DNA from: an uncultured Gammaproteobacteria bacterium
GTDB lineage: Bacteria > Pseudomonadota > Gammaproteobacteria > DRJJ01
Length of the DNA: 52,966 nt
Direction: 5' to 3'
NCBI GenBank assembly: GCA_947258795.1
Contig: CAMYJU010000015.1
Span: 1-52,966 of the forward strand
In this document: piece by piece, positions 17,987 to 26,919 of the stretch
How positions within the stretch are numbered: position 1 is the first letter of the stretch
Layout of the letters: each line of letters begins with the position of its first letter
Position numbers and translations under genes: made by a program
Notes under the pieces: generated by a model
The model's input: the letters and a program-made list of their open reading frames with translations, nothing else
What the model was told of the DNA's origin: nothing
Databases searched by the model: none

Positions 17987-19470
17987 GCTTTTTCACTGAA
18001 TACGTTTCGGTTAGTGTCCTGATTCAGGATGGCAGGTGGTATGCCGGTCATGCAGGTAATTTGGCCTATACCAATACCGGCGGATTGCAGTTTTTCCTGC
18101 AGGTTTTTCAGGTGCCGGCGGAACAGCATGGTGGTCTGTTCCTGTTCCATCCAGAACACGGCGTTCAGTTCATTCGCGGCCAGACGGACCCGGGCCCGTA
18201 CCGGACCGAGTTCCTCCAGTTCAAACGCGATCTGGATCATCCAGTGCTCAGGTTGCTTTTCGCCGCTGTCACTATCCTGTTGTTCGTTACGATCACGACT
18301 GATGCGCAACTGAAATACATCGGTGCGCTGTTCATGCTTGATCGGCAGTTCCAGTATCCACATCGGTTTTTGTTCTGTCTCGACCGGGTGGGACTGCATT
18401 TGCATGATATTCAGCCGCGACAGGCTGGCCTCGGTCTGACCGAGTAGCAGGTTGAGCAGTTGCCGGAGGCTGTCGGTAGCCTGCAAGGTGGCTGCTGCCG
18501 ATGGCTGCGGGGTGCCGGCATACAGGTTCGCAGGTGGGGGGTACAGGGCCTGCAGGCCCGGTAACAGGCGTGACACAATATCGACCGGGTTGCTGGCGCC
18601 GGCAATAGCTGGGTTACCGCCGGCGGCCAGGTTCAGGCTTAATGGTGCCAGTTTGGCTGCGGCCGGTCGAATGATGGTCGCGGCGATCTGGTTAATGTTT
18701 TCCTGCGACAACGGCCGGGCCGACTGCATCAGTTCCGGATGCAGGCCCAGGCGTTGGGCGTACTGGCTGGCCGGATACGGGATGGTGTTGCCTCCACTAT
18801 CCTGCCTGATCGCATTGACCAGTTGCTGTTGCAGACGTAGCAGCCCGGTCTTGTTGTCGTTACGAATAGATGTTTGCAGGGCCTGGAGCTGATTGGCATC
18901 AATTGCAGGCCTGATCGTAGCGCCGGCTTCGGTCGTTCTGCCCAGGCGGGCGGCCTCGGCCAGTTTACTTTCCAGGAAGATGCCGGATTGCTGGATAGCC
19001 TGACGCAAAACCTCGGGCCGGGAAACACTACGGCTGTCCGGCAGCCTGGCGAGAATGTCCTGGACCACCTTGTGTACCGTTGACGGTAAGCGGTGCGGAT
19101 TGTCCGGGTGCGCCGCCTGTTGCAGATTGGCTAGCAGCGGCGGCAAACCGGACTGTTTCGGCAAGGACGTGCGCAGCAGGCTCTCCAGCACCGCGGCTTC
19201 CGGTAGCGGCCGCAGGATGCGTAGCAACGGTAGTTTGCCGGTCTCGACCACTTCCAGGGTCAGCTTTTCACCAGCAGTAATCGGGACACTGGTCTGGGCC
19301 GAGATTTTCAGATGGCCGATTTGTAGCAAGGCCTGGTTACTGGACAATACTCGGTTGACCACGGCCTGCAGGACTTGTCCGCTGCTCAGCCGACGCAGTG
19401 AGGTGACGTCGCCGGTGAGTTGTACGGTCTGGGCTGTGGGCGCTGGGGTCGGCGGAATCTGGTTAGCCAT
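17983..19470 (-). CDS. FliK-like hook-length control domain protein
   Basis: 495 aa from ATG 19470 (MANQIPPTPAPTAQ); an upstream in-frame start at 19560 gives an extension unlike the family. The N-terminal 350 residues are Gln/Ala/Leu/Pro-rich and low in complexity. The last 120 residues carry the FliK C-terminal pattern: WILELPIKH, ELGPVRARVRLAANELNAVF and LFRRHLKNLQEKLQSAGI. With the FlhB-C-like protein encoded next to it, the pair mirrors the FliK-FlhB interaction that sets hook length. It may be a second copy or a FliK paralogue; the main fliK is usually elsewhere. Confidence 0.82.
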   Translation of the reverse strand: MANQIPPTPAPTAQTVQLTGDVTSLRRLSSGQVLQAVVNRVLSSNQALLQIGHLKISAQTSVPITAGEKLTLEVVETGKLPLLRILRPLPEAAVLESLLRTSLPKQSGLPPLLANLQQAAHPDNPHRLPSTVHKVVQDILARLPDSRSVSRPEVLRQAIQQSGIFLESKLAEAARLGRTTEAGATIRPAIDANQLQALQTSIRNDNKTGLLRLQQQLVNAIRQDSGGNTIPYPASQYAQRLGLHPELMQSARPLSQENINQIAATIIRPAAAKLAPLSLNLAAGGNPAIAGASNPVDIVSRLLPGLQALYPPPANLYAGTPQPSAAATLQATDSLRQLLNLLLGQTEASLSRLNIMQMQSHPVETEQKPMWILELPIKHEQRTDVFQLRISRDRNEQQDSDSGEKQPEHWMIQIAFELEELGPVRARVRLAANELNAVFWMEQEQTTMLFRRHLKNLQEKLQSAGIGIGQITCMTGIPPAILNQDTNRNVFSEKA

Positions 19471-19523
19471 AGCAACAAGTATACGCAAGAATGAAGCTGA
19501 AAAGTGGGCTCTGCAGGCTGTTA

Positions 19524-20087
19524 TCAGTCCATTTGCAGGGATTCGGTATGGTACCGCCATACCTTCACATCATCGGCCCAGTGATCCGACGGCAGGCCGG
19601 CCTTGGTCTTCAGGCTGTTGAAGAACTCGGCAGGCTGCGGCAACGATTCCCAGACACTGGGCAGGTAGGTGCCACGCCTGCCGGCCGATTGCAGGATCAG
19701 GCCGTCGATACCGGGTTGCAGTTGCGCAACCAGGTCCTGCTCGGACTCGAATGACATCGGTTCCGGCTTGCTTAGTATTGAAATGGAAATATCCAGTTCC
19801 GGCATTTCGCGTTCTGTCAGTTGCGGAAATCGCGGATCACGGAATGCGGCGGCATAGGCGTTATCGGCAACATCCTCGACCAGTGGGCGATGGGCCTCCA
19901 GGCTGCCGATGCAGCCGCGAAGTTGCCCGTGGATGCGCAGCGTCACAAAGGCGGCGCCGGGTTCACGCAGTTCTTGCGGATAGTCATTGATGGCAGGTTC
20001 GAGCGGGCCCTGCTCAGTCAGGCCATGTTGTATCGACTCACGTGCGAGTTCAAGCAGGCGCTCTGTAAAAGCAGTGAACAGGCTCAT
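19524..20087 (-). CDS. amrA: AMMECR1-domain protein (AmmeMemoRadiSam system A)
   Basis: About 187 aa from ATG 20087 (MSLFTAFTERLLEL); this start overlaps the MEMO stop as ATGA, so it is preferred over an ATG at 20114. The AMMECR1 signature is seen in AAFVTLRIHGQLRGCIGSLE, NAYAAAFRDPRFPQLTERE and LDISISILSKPEPM. The family occurs in a conserved trio with MEMO and a radical SAM enzyme, all three present here. Its biochemical role is not established. Confidence 0.92.
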   Translation of the reverse strand: MSLFTAFTERLLELARESIQHGLTEQGPLEPAINDYPQELREPGAAFVTLRIHGQLRGCIGSLEAHRPLVEDVADNAYAAAFRDPRFPQLTEREMPELDISISILSKPEPMSFESEQDLVAQLQPGIDGLILQSAGRRGTYLPSVWESLPQPAEFFNSLKTKAGLPSDHWADDVKVWRYHTESLQMD

Positions 20088-20881
20088 GTAGTGTCCGGTT
20101 CGGTCAGGATCCATGCCCCGTAACCGACCACCTGGTCACGTGACCCGGCGGTATCGCCGGAATTGCGCAAATCCAGTGTGGTGGCCTGCATACCACGCTT
20201 TTTGGCGGTCTTGAGCAGACCGTTTAACGGGTAACGTCCGCAGGCATCATCGCTGTGGATGTCCTGGTAATCCAGGGTTTCAATCGCATGGGCGGTATGG
20301 TTATCCAATTTGCGTGCAGTTTCGTAATCATGGTAGTGACTGAGATCGGAACTGATCACAATCAGGGTCTCGGGTCCGTCCCAAACAGCATCCAGCACGT
20401 CGCTAACGTCCTCCGGGCTTGCTTTGCCGACGACCAGGGGGACTAACATGAACTCATCCAGTACCGTCTGCAGGAACGGCAGATGAACCTCCAGGCTATG
20501 TTCGTCATGGTGGGCTGCGTCCAGCTGCACCACGCTGCCCTGGGCAAGCAGGCCGTCGATCGTCTCTCTGTCCAGCGGCACTTTACCCAGCGGGGTCTGG
20601 AAATAATCGGCAGTGCTGATTGCCAGGCCATAAAATGCAATTCGGTGAGCGGGCCCGAGCAAAACAACTTTTTTAATACAGTTATGTATGGGTTGTAACT
20701 GGGCATAGGCACTGGCAGCGACCGGACCGGAATAGATGTAGCCTGCATGCGGAGCGATGATGACCTTCGGGTGGCTGTCTTTGACCGTGCTGTCATGCAG
20801 AAAGGTATTGATCGTTTGCTGTAAAACATCAGCTGCTTCAGGGTAAAACATGCCGGCGACGGCTGCTGGACGTATCATCAT
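20084..20881 (-). CDS. amrB: MEMO-like protein (AmmeMemoRadiSam system B)
   Basis: About 265 aa, related to the MEMO/class III extradiol dioxygenase fold. It starts MMIRPAAVAGMFYPE. Metal-site histidines are visible in IIAPHAGYIYSG, LLGPAHR and in HHDEHSLEVHLPFL. ATG 20881 follows a GAGGGG site; GTG 20887 is the alternative. It is translated together with the AMMECR1 gene and divergent from the radical SAM gene, 164 nt away. Confidence 0.92.
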   Translation of the reverse strand: MMIRPAAVAGMFYPEAADVLQQTINTFLHDSTVKDSHPKVIIAPHAGYIYSGPVAASAYAQLQPIHNCIKKVVLLGPAHRIAFYGLAISTADYFQTPLGKVPLDRETIDGLLAQGSVVQLDAAHHDEHSLEVHLPFLQTVLDEFMLVPLVVGKASPEDVSDVLDAVWDGPETLIVISSDLSHYHDYETARKLDNHTAHAIETLDYQDIHSDDACGRYPLNGLLKTAKKRGMQATTLDLRNSGDTAGSRDQVVGYGAWILTEPDTT

Positions 20882-21013
20882 GATCACCCCCTCGGGTCAA
20901 TAAGCAAACCCTTTGATATGGTGTATCTTTAATATATAGGGATAATTTCAGTCTATTTCAACACGTATGTCAGAGCTGGAGATGGATTCGAGATAGGCTT
21001 ATGGAGTGTCATC

Positions 21014-21019
21014 TATAAT
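21014..21019 (+). promoter_or_regulatory. Possible -10 element before the radical SAM gene
   Basis: A perfect TATAAT lies 26 nt before the ATG at 21046 in the divergent gap between the MEMO and radical SAM genes. I see no good -35 hexamer 16-18 nt upstream, so this is weak evidence. Confidence 0.35.
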
Positions 21020-21045
21020 GTAAACAGGTCTTACGGGATAACACC

Positions 21046-22143
21046 ATGAACACCGAATCACGTGCGTCAAATGTAGTAGCAACCAGGTATTGGCACAAGC
21101 TCGATAATGGCGAGATACAATGTGACCTGTGCCCCCGGGCCTGCAAGCTGAAGGAGGGTCAGCGCGGTCTGTGCTTTGTGCGTGAGTGTCGTGACGACGC
21201 CATCGTGATGACCAGCTATGGTCGCTCCAGCGGATTCTGTATAGACCCGATCGAAAAGAAACCGCTCAACCACTTTCTGCCGGGTTCCCCGGTTTTGTCG
21301 TTCGGGACCGCAGGCTGTAATCTTGCCTGCAAGTTCTGCCAGAACTGGGATATGAGCAAGGCGCGTGAAATGGATATTCTGGCAGACCAGGCCTCACCGG
21401 AAAAGATTGCCAGGGTGGCAGAGGAACTGAACTGCCGCAGTGTTGCTTACACTTATAATGATCCGGTTATTTTTCATGAATATGCGATCGATGTCGCCCA
21501 GGCCTGTCATGAAAAGGGTATCAAGTCCGTTGCGGTGACCGCCGGTTACGTCTGTGAGGAGCCGCGTGTCGAGTTTTACAAATATATGGATGCAGCCAAT
21601 GTCGATCTGAAGGCCTTTACCGAGGAATTTTACTGGAAGCTGACTGGCGCCCATTTGCAACCGGTGCTGGATACGCTGGAATATATCAAGCACCAGACCG
21701 ATGTCTGGCTGGAGATTACCACGTTATTGATCCCGGGCAAGAACGATTCGGACAAGGAAATTGATGAGCTGACCCGCTGGGTGGTTGAACATCTGGGTCC
21801 GGATGTACCCCTGCATTTTTCAGCATTCCATCCGGACTGGAAAATGCTGGATGTGCCGCCAACCCCCTCCGCAACGCTGACACGTGCGCGCAAGATAGCA
21901 ATGGATAATGGAGTGTTTTATGCGTTTACCGGCAATGTCCACGACGAGCAGGGCGAGAGCACCTATTGTCATCAGTGTGGAGAGAAACTGATTGGTCGCG
22001 ACTGGTATGTGCTGACCGAATGGAACCTGGATGAACAGTCCTGTTGTAAAAAGTGTGGTGCCAGCTGTGTTGGTGTCTTTGAAAAAAGGCCGGGTACCTG
22101 GGGTGCGCGGCGCATGCCTGTACAGTTGAAGTCCTATGCCTGA
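21046..22143 (+). CDS. amrS: Radical SAM protein of the AmmeMemoRadiSam system
   Basis: 365 aa. The radical SAM cluster motif is CNLACKFC (about residues 89-96, in FGTAGCNLACKFCQNWD). An extra cysteine set lies near the N terminus (CDLCPRACK...GLC), and another group near the C terminus (CHQCG, CCKKCGASC) may bind Zn or a second cluster. Family members are annotated as PflA-like activases, but the AmmeMemoRadiSam subgroup has no agreed substrate. Divergent from the A/B genes, so all three may share regulation. The C-terminal Cys-rich part is longer than in short archaeal homologues, as far as I recall. Confidence 0.92.
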   Translation: MNTESRASNVVATRYWHKLDNGEIQCDLCPRACKLKEGQRGLCFVRECRDDAIVMTSYGRSSGFCIDPIEKKPLNHFLPGSPVLSFGTAGCNLACKFCQNWDMSKAREMDILADQASPEKIARVAEELNCRSVAYTYNDPVIFHEYAIDVAQACHEKGIKSVAVTAGYVCEEPRVEFYKYMDAANVDLKAFTEEFYWKLTGAHLQPVLDTLEYIKHQTDVWLEITTLLIPGKNDSDKEIDELTRWVVEHLGPDVPLHFSAFHPDWKMLDVPPTPSATLTRARKIAMDNGVFYAFTGNVHDEQGESTYCHQCGEKLIGRDWYVLTEWNLDEQSCCKKCGASCVGVFEKRPGTWGARRMPVQLKSYA

Positions 22144-22232
22144 GTGGATACATTGGACATGGCAATCGGGCGACTCATGGATATAATCAGAGGCTCCCAA
22201 ATATTGCAGTCATCAGAAGATGGAGCATGACG

Positions 22233-23645
22233 ATGGAAAGAGAGATCAAGGATACCCATCAAAAGGCCCTGGCAATCAATCTGGATCTGGCTAATTACGG
22301 CACCATTGCCGAGATCGGCGCAGGGCAGGAGACGGCGCGTTGGTTTTTCAGGGCAGGCGGCGCAGCGGGTACCATCGCCAAGGCGATGTCCGCCTATGAC
22401 ATGAAAGTCAGCGACGCGATCTATGGCAGTGCGTCGCGCTATGTCAGTCGAGAACGCCTGGAATCGATGCTGGATACTGAATATTCACTGGTGCTCGAAC
22501 GCCTGCACGAGAGCCGCGGCCAGTGCAGTACCTTTTTCGCGTTTGCCAATACCGTAGCGGCACGCAGTTTTACCCACAAGACCAATGGTCATGGCTGGCT
22601 GGGTATCCGTTTCCAGTCCAAACCGTTTGAACAGCCCTCTAATATCATTTTACATACCGGTTTGAGTGGTAAAAAACATGTGCGTGACCAGGAAACACTG
22701 GGCATACTCGGTGTCAACCTGATCTATGGCGCCATGCATCTGCATCATGACCCGGAGGTGTTACTGCTGTCGTTGATGGATCAATTATATCCGGAGATGC
22801 TGGAAATCGATCTGCTGGAGTTTTCCGGGCCAGCATTCAAGGGCGTGGACAACAGGCTGGTGGCACTGCGACTGGTGCAGCACAAGCTGGGTGATGCGAC
22901 CATGTTTCTGGCCAATGGCCAGGTGACGCAGGTTTCCGATGCGCTTTGGCGGAAGGCGGTGCTGATTGAACGCAGTCGCTTCAGGCCGCCGACCAAGCTG
23001 ACCATTGATATGCTGGATCGTGCCCAGGCTGCGTTTGTGGAAGATACCGGTATCGACCCGGAGCAACTGGTGGTGTTGTCGGAGATGACGTTGAACGACC
23101 TGACCGCAACCGACAGTGGCGAGATCGACGCACAGGATTTTCTGAACCGTGCCGATATTCTGTGTGCGCTGAACAAGAATGTGCTGATATCCAGTTACGG
23201 CGAATATTACCGGCTGGCGCAATATATGTTTCGTTATACCAAGATGCCTGTTGCGATCGCAATGGGTCTGCCTTCACTGAAACAGATATTCAATGAGGAA
23301 TACTACGAGGATATGTCCGGCGGCATCCTCGAGTCCTTTGGACGCATGTTCAAACATGATCTCCGTCTGTATGTCTGCCCGGAACTGGACAGCAGTACCG
23401 GAAAGACGATTGGTATCAATGATTTACAGGTGGCGCCACACCTGCAGCATCTGCTTCAGTACCTGATTGAGAATAACTATGTCAAACCACTGGATACGGT
23501 GAACGAGGCCTACCTGGCAATCTTCTCCCATGATGTGCTCGATATGATCCGCGCCGGAGAACGGGGCTGGGAATTAATGGTGCATGACGAAGTTGCGGAC
23601 ATCATCAGGCAGCGCCGCCTGTTTCTGAACAGTGATCAGAACTAA
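22233..23645 (+). CDS. Conserved 470-aa cytosolic protein of unknown function
   Basis: Soluble, no signal peptide or membrane helix. Characteristic stretches are YGTIAEIGAGQETARWFFRA near the N terminus, SAYDMKVSDAIYGSASRYVS, and SYGEYYRLAQYMFRYTK and LESFGRMFKHDLRLYV in the second half. I recognise this as a widely conserved bacterial family that I recall carrying conflicting automatic names (for example TonB-dependent receptor or nicotinate-nucleotide adenylyltransferase); nothing in the sequence supports a receptor, as there is no signal or beta-barrel. ATG 22233 is preferred because GGAG lies 7 nt upstream; ATG 22227 is too close to it. It lies 21 nt before the acyltransferase gene, so co-transcription is likely. 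Confidence 0.8.
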   Translation: MEREIKDTHQKALAINLDLANYGTIAEIGAGQETARWFFRAGGAAGTIAKAMSAYDMKVSDAIYGSASRYVSRERLESMLDTEYSLVLERLHESRGQCSTFFAFANTVAARSFTHKTNGHGWLGIRFQSKPFEQPSNIILHTGLSGKKHVRDQETLGILGVNLIYGAMHLHHDPEVLLLSLMDQLYPEMLEIDLLEFSGPAFKGVDNRLVALRLVQHKLGDATMFLANGQVTQVSDALWRKAVLIERSRFRPPTKLTIDMLDRAQAAFVEDTGIDPEQLVVLSEMTLNDLTATDSGEIDAQDFLNRADILCALNKNVLISSYGEYYRLAQYMFRYTKMPVAIAMGLPSLKQIFNEEYYEDMSGGILESFGRMFKHDLRLYVCPELDSSTGKTIGINDLQVAPHLQHLLQYLIENNYVKPLDTVNEAYLAIFSHDVLDMIRAGERGWELMVHDEVADIIRQRRLFLNSDQN

Positions 23646-23665
23646 TATCAAAATAACGTGAATTT

Positions 23666-25546
23666 ATGAAGTCCAATAACCAGTTCCTGTTGTTAAGCCA
23701 GAAACGCTTCCTGCCCTTTTTTATCACCCAATTTCTCGGTGCTTTTAATGACAATGTATTCAAGAACGCGCTGATCATTATGATTGCTTTTCAGGGCGCG
23801 CAGTTTACCGATATCAATGCCAACACCCTGACCAACCTCAGCGCAGGTCTTTTTATACTGCCGTTCTTCCTGCTGTCGGCCACCGCTGGACAATGGATCG
23901 ACAAGACCGAGAAATCCAGGGCGATCAAGCTGATCAAGTTGCTCGAGATCATGATCATGATGCTGGCTGCCGTTGCATTTTATTACGGCCAGCTGTTTAT
24001 GCTGATAGCGCTGTTGTTCCTGATGGGCTCACAGTCCACACTATTCGGTCCGGCAAAGTACAGTTACATCCCTCAGCACCTGAAACCCGTCGAACTGGTT
24101 GGTGGTAATGCACTGGTGCAGACCGGTACCTTTATCGCGATACTGGCCGGCACCATACTTGGCGGTAACCTGATAGCCACAGAACAGGGTCGTATCTATG
24201 TCGGTCTGAGCCTGGTAGTGATCGCCATCGGCGGCTACCTGGCCAGCCTGGGGATTCCACGTACACCATCGGTTGATCCGGGACTGAAGATCAACTGGAA
24301 CATCTTTACCGAGACTGCACGTAATATCCGTTTTATAGCCAAAAAGAAGACCGTGTTTCTGTCGGTATTGGGGATTTCGTGGTTCTGGCTGCTCGGTGCA
24401 ACCTACCTGGTGCAGTTGCCGAGTTACACCAAGGAATTCCTCGGTGGTTCCGAACAGGTGGTGACCTTGTTTCTGGCCATGTTCATGATCGGTATCGGTG
24501 TCGGCTCGATGCTGTGTAACGTCCTGTCCGGTCAGAAGCTGGAGATCGGCCTGGTGCCTTTCGGATCGATAGGCCTGACCGTTTTCGGTGTCGATCTGTA
24601 TTTTGCGAAGCCGGAAGTGGTTACCTTCACAATGATGACGGCGCTGGAGTTCCTGCAACAGCCGCATAGTTTCAGGATCATGGCCGATATCAGTCTGATT
24701 GGTATTTTTGGCGGCTTTTATATCGTGCCATTATTCTCACTGGTGCAGCAACGCAGCGATCCAGCGCATTTGTCGCGTGTTATTGCGGGGAACAATGTAC
24801 TCAATGCCCTGTTCATGGTGTTATCGGCCATCATCGCGATCATACTGGTCAATACCGGTTACACGACTGCACAGATCCTGTTGTTTACCGCAATTGCGAA
24901 TGCGTTTGTCGCGCTGTATATCTACACTCTGGTGCCTGAATTCCTGATGCGGTTTATCGTGTGGATGTTGATCCATACGATTTATCATGTGCGTAAGCAG
25001 GGCTATCAGAATATACCGGACAAGGGACCGGCACTACTGGTCTGCAACCATGTCAGTTATGTTGACCCGATGATCATTGCCGGATGCATACGCAGGCCAG
25101 TGCGTTTTGTGATGTATTACAAGATATATAATCTGCCGCTGATGCATTTTGTGTTCAAAACCGCGCGCGCGATCCCGATAGCCGGGGTTTACGAGGACCG
25201 TAAGTTACTGGATAAATCCTTCGAAGATATTGCCCAGGCACTGGATGAGGACCACCTGGTATGTGTCTTTCCGGAAGGTACGATTACCCGCACAGGTGAA
25301 ATCAACCGCTTCAAGTCCGGTATAAAAAAAGTACTGGATTCGACACCGGTGCCGGTTATTCCGATGGCCTTGCGGGGTCTGTGGGGTAGTGCCTTCAGCC
25401 GCCATAGCAGGTTTTTCCTGTGGCGTATCGCTTACGGTTTCCGCGCCCGGGTGGACCTGGTGATCGACGAGTCGATACCGCCCGATCAGGCCACACCGGA
25501 ATTACTGGAAAAAAAGGTCAGGAAATTGCGTGGAGACAGAAAGTAA
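23666..25546 (+). CDS. MFS transporter-acyltransferase fusion (LplT-PlsC type)
   Basis: 626 aa. Residues about 10-425 form an MFS carrier of the lysophospholipid transporter type (FITQFLGAFNDNVFKNAL at the start, GSQSTLFGPAKYSYIPQHL in the middle). Residues about 430-626 form a PlsC-type acyltransferase with NHVSYVDPM (HX4D motif) and FPEGTITRTG. This arrangement fits flipping of lysophospholipid and re-acylation at the inner membrane. In E. coli the acyltransferase is fused to an acyl-ACP synthetase (Aas) with LplT separate, and many proteobacteria have all three domains in one chain; here the synthetase part is missing and the frame ends cleanly. Acyl donor supply must come from elsewhere. 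Confidence 0.88.
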   Translation: MKSNNQFLLLSQKRFLPFFITQFLGAFNDNVFKNALIIMIAFQGAQFTDINANTLTNLSAGLFILPFFLLSATAGQWIDKTEKSRAIKLIKLLEIMIMMLAAVAFYYGQLFMLIALLFLMGSQSTLFGPAKYSYIPQHLKPVELVGGNALVQTGTFIAILAGTILGGNLIATEQGRIYVGLSLVVIAIGGYLASLGIPRTPSVDPGLKINWNIFTETARNIRFIAKKKTVFLSVLGISWFWLLGATYLVQLPSYTKEFLGGSEQVVTLFLAMFMIGIGVGSMLCNVLSGQKLEIGLVPFGSIGLTVFGVDLYFAKPEVVTFTMMTALEFLQQPHSFRIMADISLIGIFGGFYIVPLFSLVQQRSDPAHLSRVIAGNNVLNALFMVLSAIIAIILVNTGYTTAQILLFTAIANAFVALYIYTLVPEFLMRFIVWMLIHTIYHVRKQGYQNIPDKGPALLVCNHVSYVDPMIIAGCIRRPVRFVMYYKIYNLPLMHFVFKTARAIPIAGVYEDRKLLDKSFEDIAQALDEDHLVCVFPEGTITRTGEINRFKSGIKKVLDSTPVPVIPMALRGLWGSAFSRHSRFFLWRIAYGFRARVDLVIDESIPPDQATPELLEKKVRKLRGDRK

Positions 25547-25689
25547 GCAAAATACACCAAAAACACTATATTTATTGATGCTGGTCAATGCGCCAGTATC
25601 AGGAATTTGTTAGTTTGTGATTAATGGAAAGGTTTACCTCAAACATACAGGGATAGTTCATCAAAACAGAATGAATTGGAGGTAACATC

Positions 25690-25878
25690 ATGACCACAAC
25701 CGTACTCGTATTATTGGCCTTGATCGCCACGATCGCCGCCCTTGGAACTGGAATTAGCTCCATGGTGCATGGCGGGACTTTTGATGACAAGCACAGCGAC
25801 CAGTTCATGATTGCCCGAATCGGGCTTCAGGGTCTGGCTGTTGGAATGATCTTGCTGGCACTGATCGCGACCTTGTAG
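25690..25878 (+). CDS. HIG1-like two-helix membrane protein
   Basis: 62 aa with two membrane helices (about 4-24 and 44-62) joined by a charged loop: SSMVHGGTFDDKHSDQFM, ARIGLQG. The loop pattern GG-x-(F)...S..(L/F)M..R..LQ resembles bacterial HIG1-domain twin-transmembrane proteins, which in the wider family associate with respiratory supercomplexes and cytochrome oxidase. It has a strong ribosome site, GGAGG, before the ATG. Monocistronic by position, with no oxidase genes nearby. The family call is by pattern. Confidence 0.75.
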   Translation: MTTTVLVLLALIATIAALGTGISSMVHGGTFDDKHSDQFMIARIGLQGLAVGMILLALIATL

Positions 25879-26027
25879 ATCACGGTTCCTGTCAATTTTA
25901 AACTGTTCCGAGAAGGAGCAGAGTAGTGTCCTGTAGCGGACAGAGTTCAGCTCAGCCTTGTTTCCTGATATCAATACGCGGCCCGCTTCGTGTAGAATCT
26001 GTTTATTGACAGATTTCAGGCTTGTGT

Positions 26028-26405
26028 ATGTCAGACAGCGTGTTATTCACTATTGTTGAAACGGCAGTCCTGCCGGATTGTGCCGGGGTATACCGGAGGC
26101 TGGGTATACAGGAGTACCGGCCCGATTCGCAGCGCAAGGCGATCAGTCTGCTGAAAAAACATAAGCCGGATTATGTGTTGGCAGAGTTTCAGTACGGCTA
26201 TGGCAATAACTACGCGGGAGTCAATGTCAGTAACCTGGATGTTTTTCTGGCCAGTATGCAGAAATACGCACCACAGGCCAGAGTGATTGTGCTGGTCAGC
26301 AAGTCAGAAAGAGAGCACGTCGACAAGCTGGCAAAGCTGTTCCGTATCGACATGGTGTTGACTCTCCCGGTCAGTGCGCAACAGATTGAAGCGAGTCTGG
26401 TATAG
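26028..26405 (+). CDS. Receiver-like protein without clear phosphoacceptor
   Basis: 125 aa from ATG 26028 (MSDSVLFTIVETAVL). The alternation of hydrophobic strands and helices (PDYVLAEF near residue 51, ARVIVLVSKSE, DMVLTLPVSAQQIEASLV) matches the CheY fold, including the final PV-(S)-A..I that mimics KP-F/L of receivers. The phosphoacceptor position reads AEF and the final Lys is replaced by Leu-Pro, so it is probably a non-phosphorylated pseudo-receiver. No partner is adjacent. This is a structural guess; it could be an unrelated alpha/beta protein. Confidence 0.6.
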   Translation: MSDSVLFTIVETAVLPDCAGVYRRLGIQEYRPDSQRKAISLLKKHKPDYVLAEFQYGYGNNYAGVNVSNLDVFLASMQKYAPQARVIVLVSKSEREHVDKLAKLFRIDMVLTLPVSAQQIEASLV

Positions 26406-26469
26406 CATAGCCTGAAGTTCAGGTCCGGGTGAATTTCAATCGGGTGAGGGCGTCAGGACAGAATCCGAC

Positions 26470-26904
26470 TCAGGATTCTTCCTGTTCTTCTGGGGGCCTG
26501 GTGACGTACTGTGCCCACTTCGAGTTCTCTTTGGATATCAGTCCTTCAACACGTTGCACCAAAAGGGTAAAGGCTTCCTTGATGTTATAAGGTTCAACGC
26601 CGGTCTCGAACAGAAACTTTTCATGTTTCAGGGTTTCGCATGTGGTTCGGTATTCAACCCAGTTTTCCTGAAACTTGTACAGTGTAATAACACTGGTAAT
26701 CACAGCGATAAGCAGGCCTAGCAAGCCAATAGTGAACTTAATAAATGAAAACTCGATGTAGGCTGTTAAAAATGGAATTGATGCGGCGGCAACAAACTCG
26801 AAAATCCGAAGTCGCTTGAACATCGTCTGGTTCCACTGGCTCTTGCGGTCATACCAATCGATCTGATCATCCAGGCGGTTTTTTATATATTCATTCTGGT
26901 CCAT
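26470..26904 (-). CDS. SLATT/DUF4231 two-helix membrane protein
   Basis: 144 aa. An N-terminal amphipathic stretch (IKNRLDDQIDWYDRKSQWNQ), two adjacent membrane helices (about 32-52 and 55-76) and a C-terminal soluble helical part (YKFQENWVEYRTTCETLKHEKFLF). This is the DUF4231 pattern, part of the SLATT group (SMODS and SLOG associating 2TM effectors) predicted to form pores in nucleotide-activated defence systems. It lies 15 nt downstream of the TIR gene on the same strand, the likely signal producer. A short inverted repeat (GAATCC/GGATTC, 26461-26478) spans its stop. No SLOG or SMODS gene is present. Confidence 0.8.
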   Translation of the reverse strand: MDQNEYIKNRLDDQIDWYDRKSQWNQTMFKRLRIFEFVAAASIPFLTAYIEFSFIKFTIGLLGLLIAVITSVITLYKFQENWVEYRTTCETLKHEKFLFETGVEPYNIKEAFTLLVQRVEGLISKENSKWAQYVTRPPEEQEES

Positions 26905-26919
26905 ATCGCTATATCCGAA

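Noticed and set aside
17878-18447. 189-codon plus-strand frame opposite the FliK-like and FlhB-like genes
   Set aside because: Antisense to two recognised genes; no family match and no start signal.
19861-19868. Full GCCGATAA on the minus strand inside the AMMECR1 gene
   Set aside because: No -35-like box at the right distance (the position reads CCCAC on that strand).
25577-25600. Hairpin GATGCTGG/CCAGTATC after the MFS-acyltransferase gene
   Set aside because: 8-bp stem with a G-T pair and no T-run; too weak to call a terminator.
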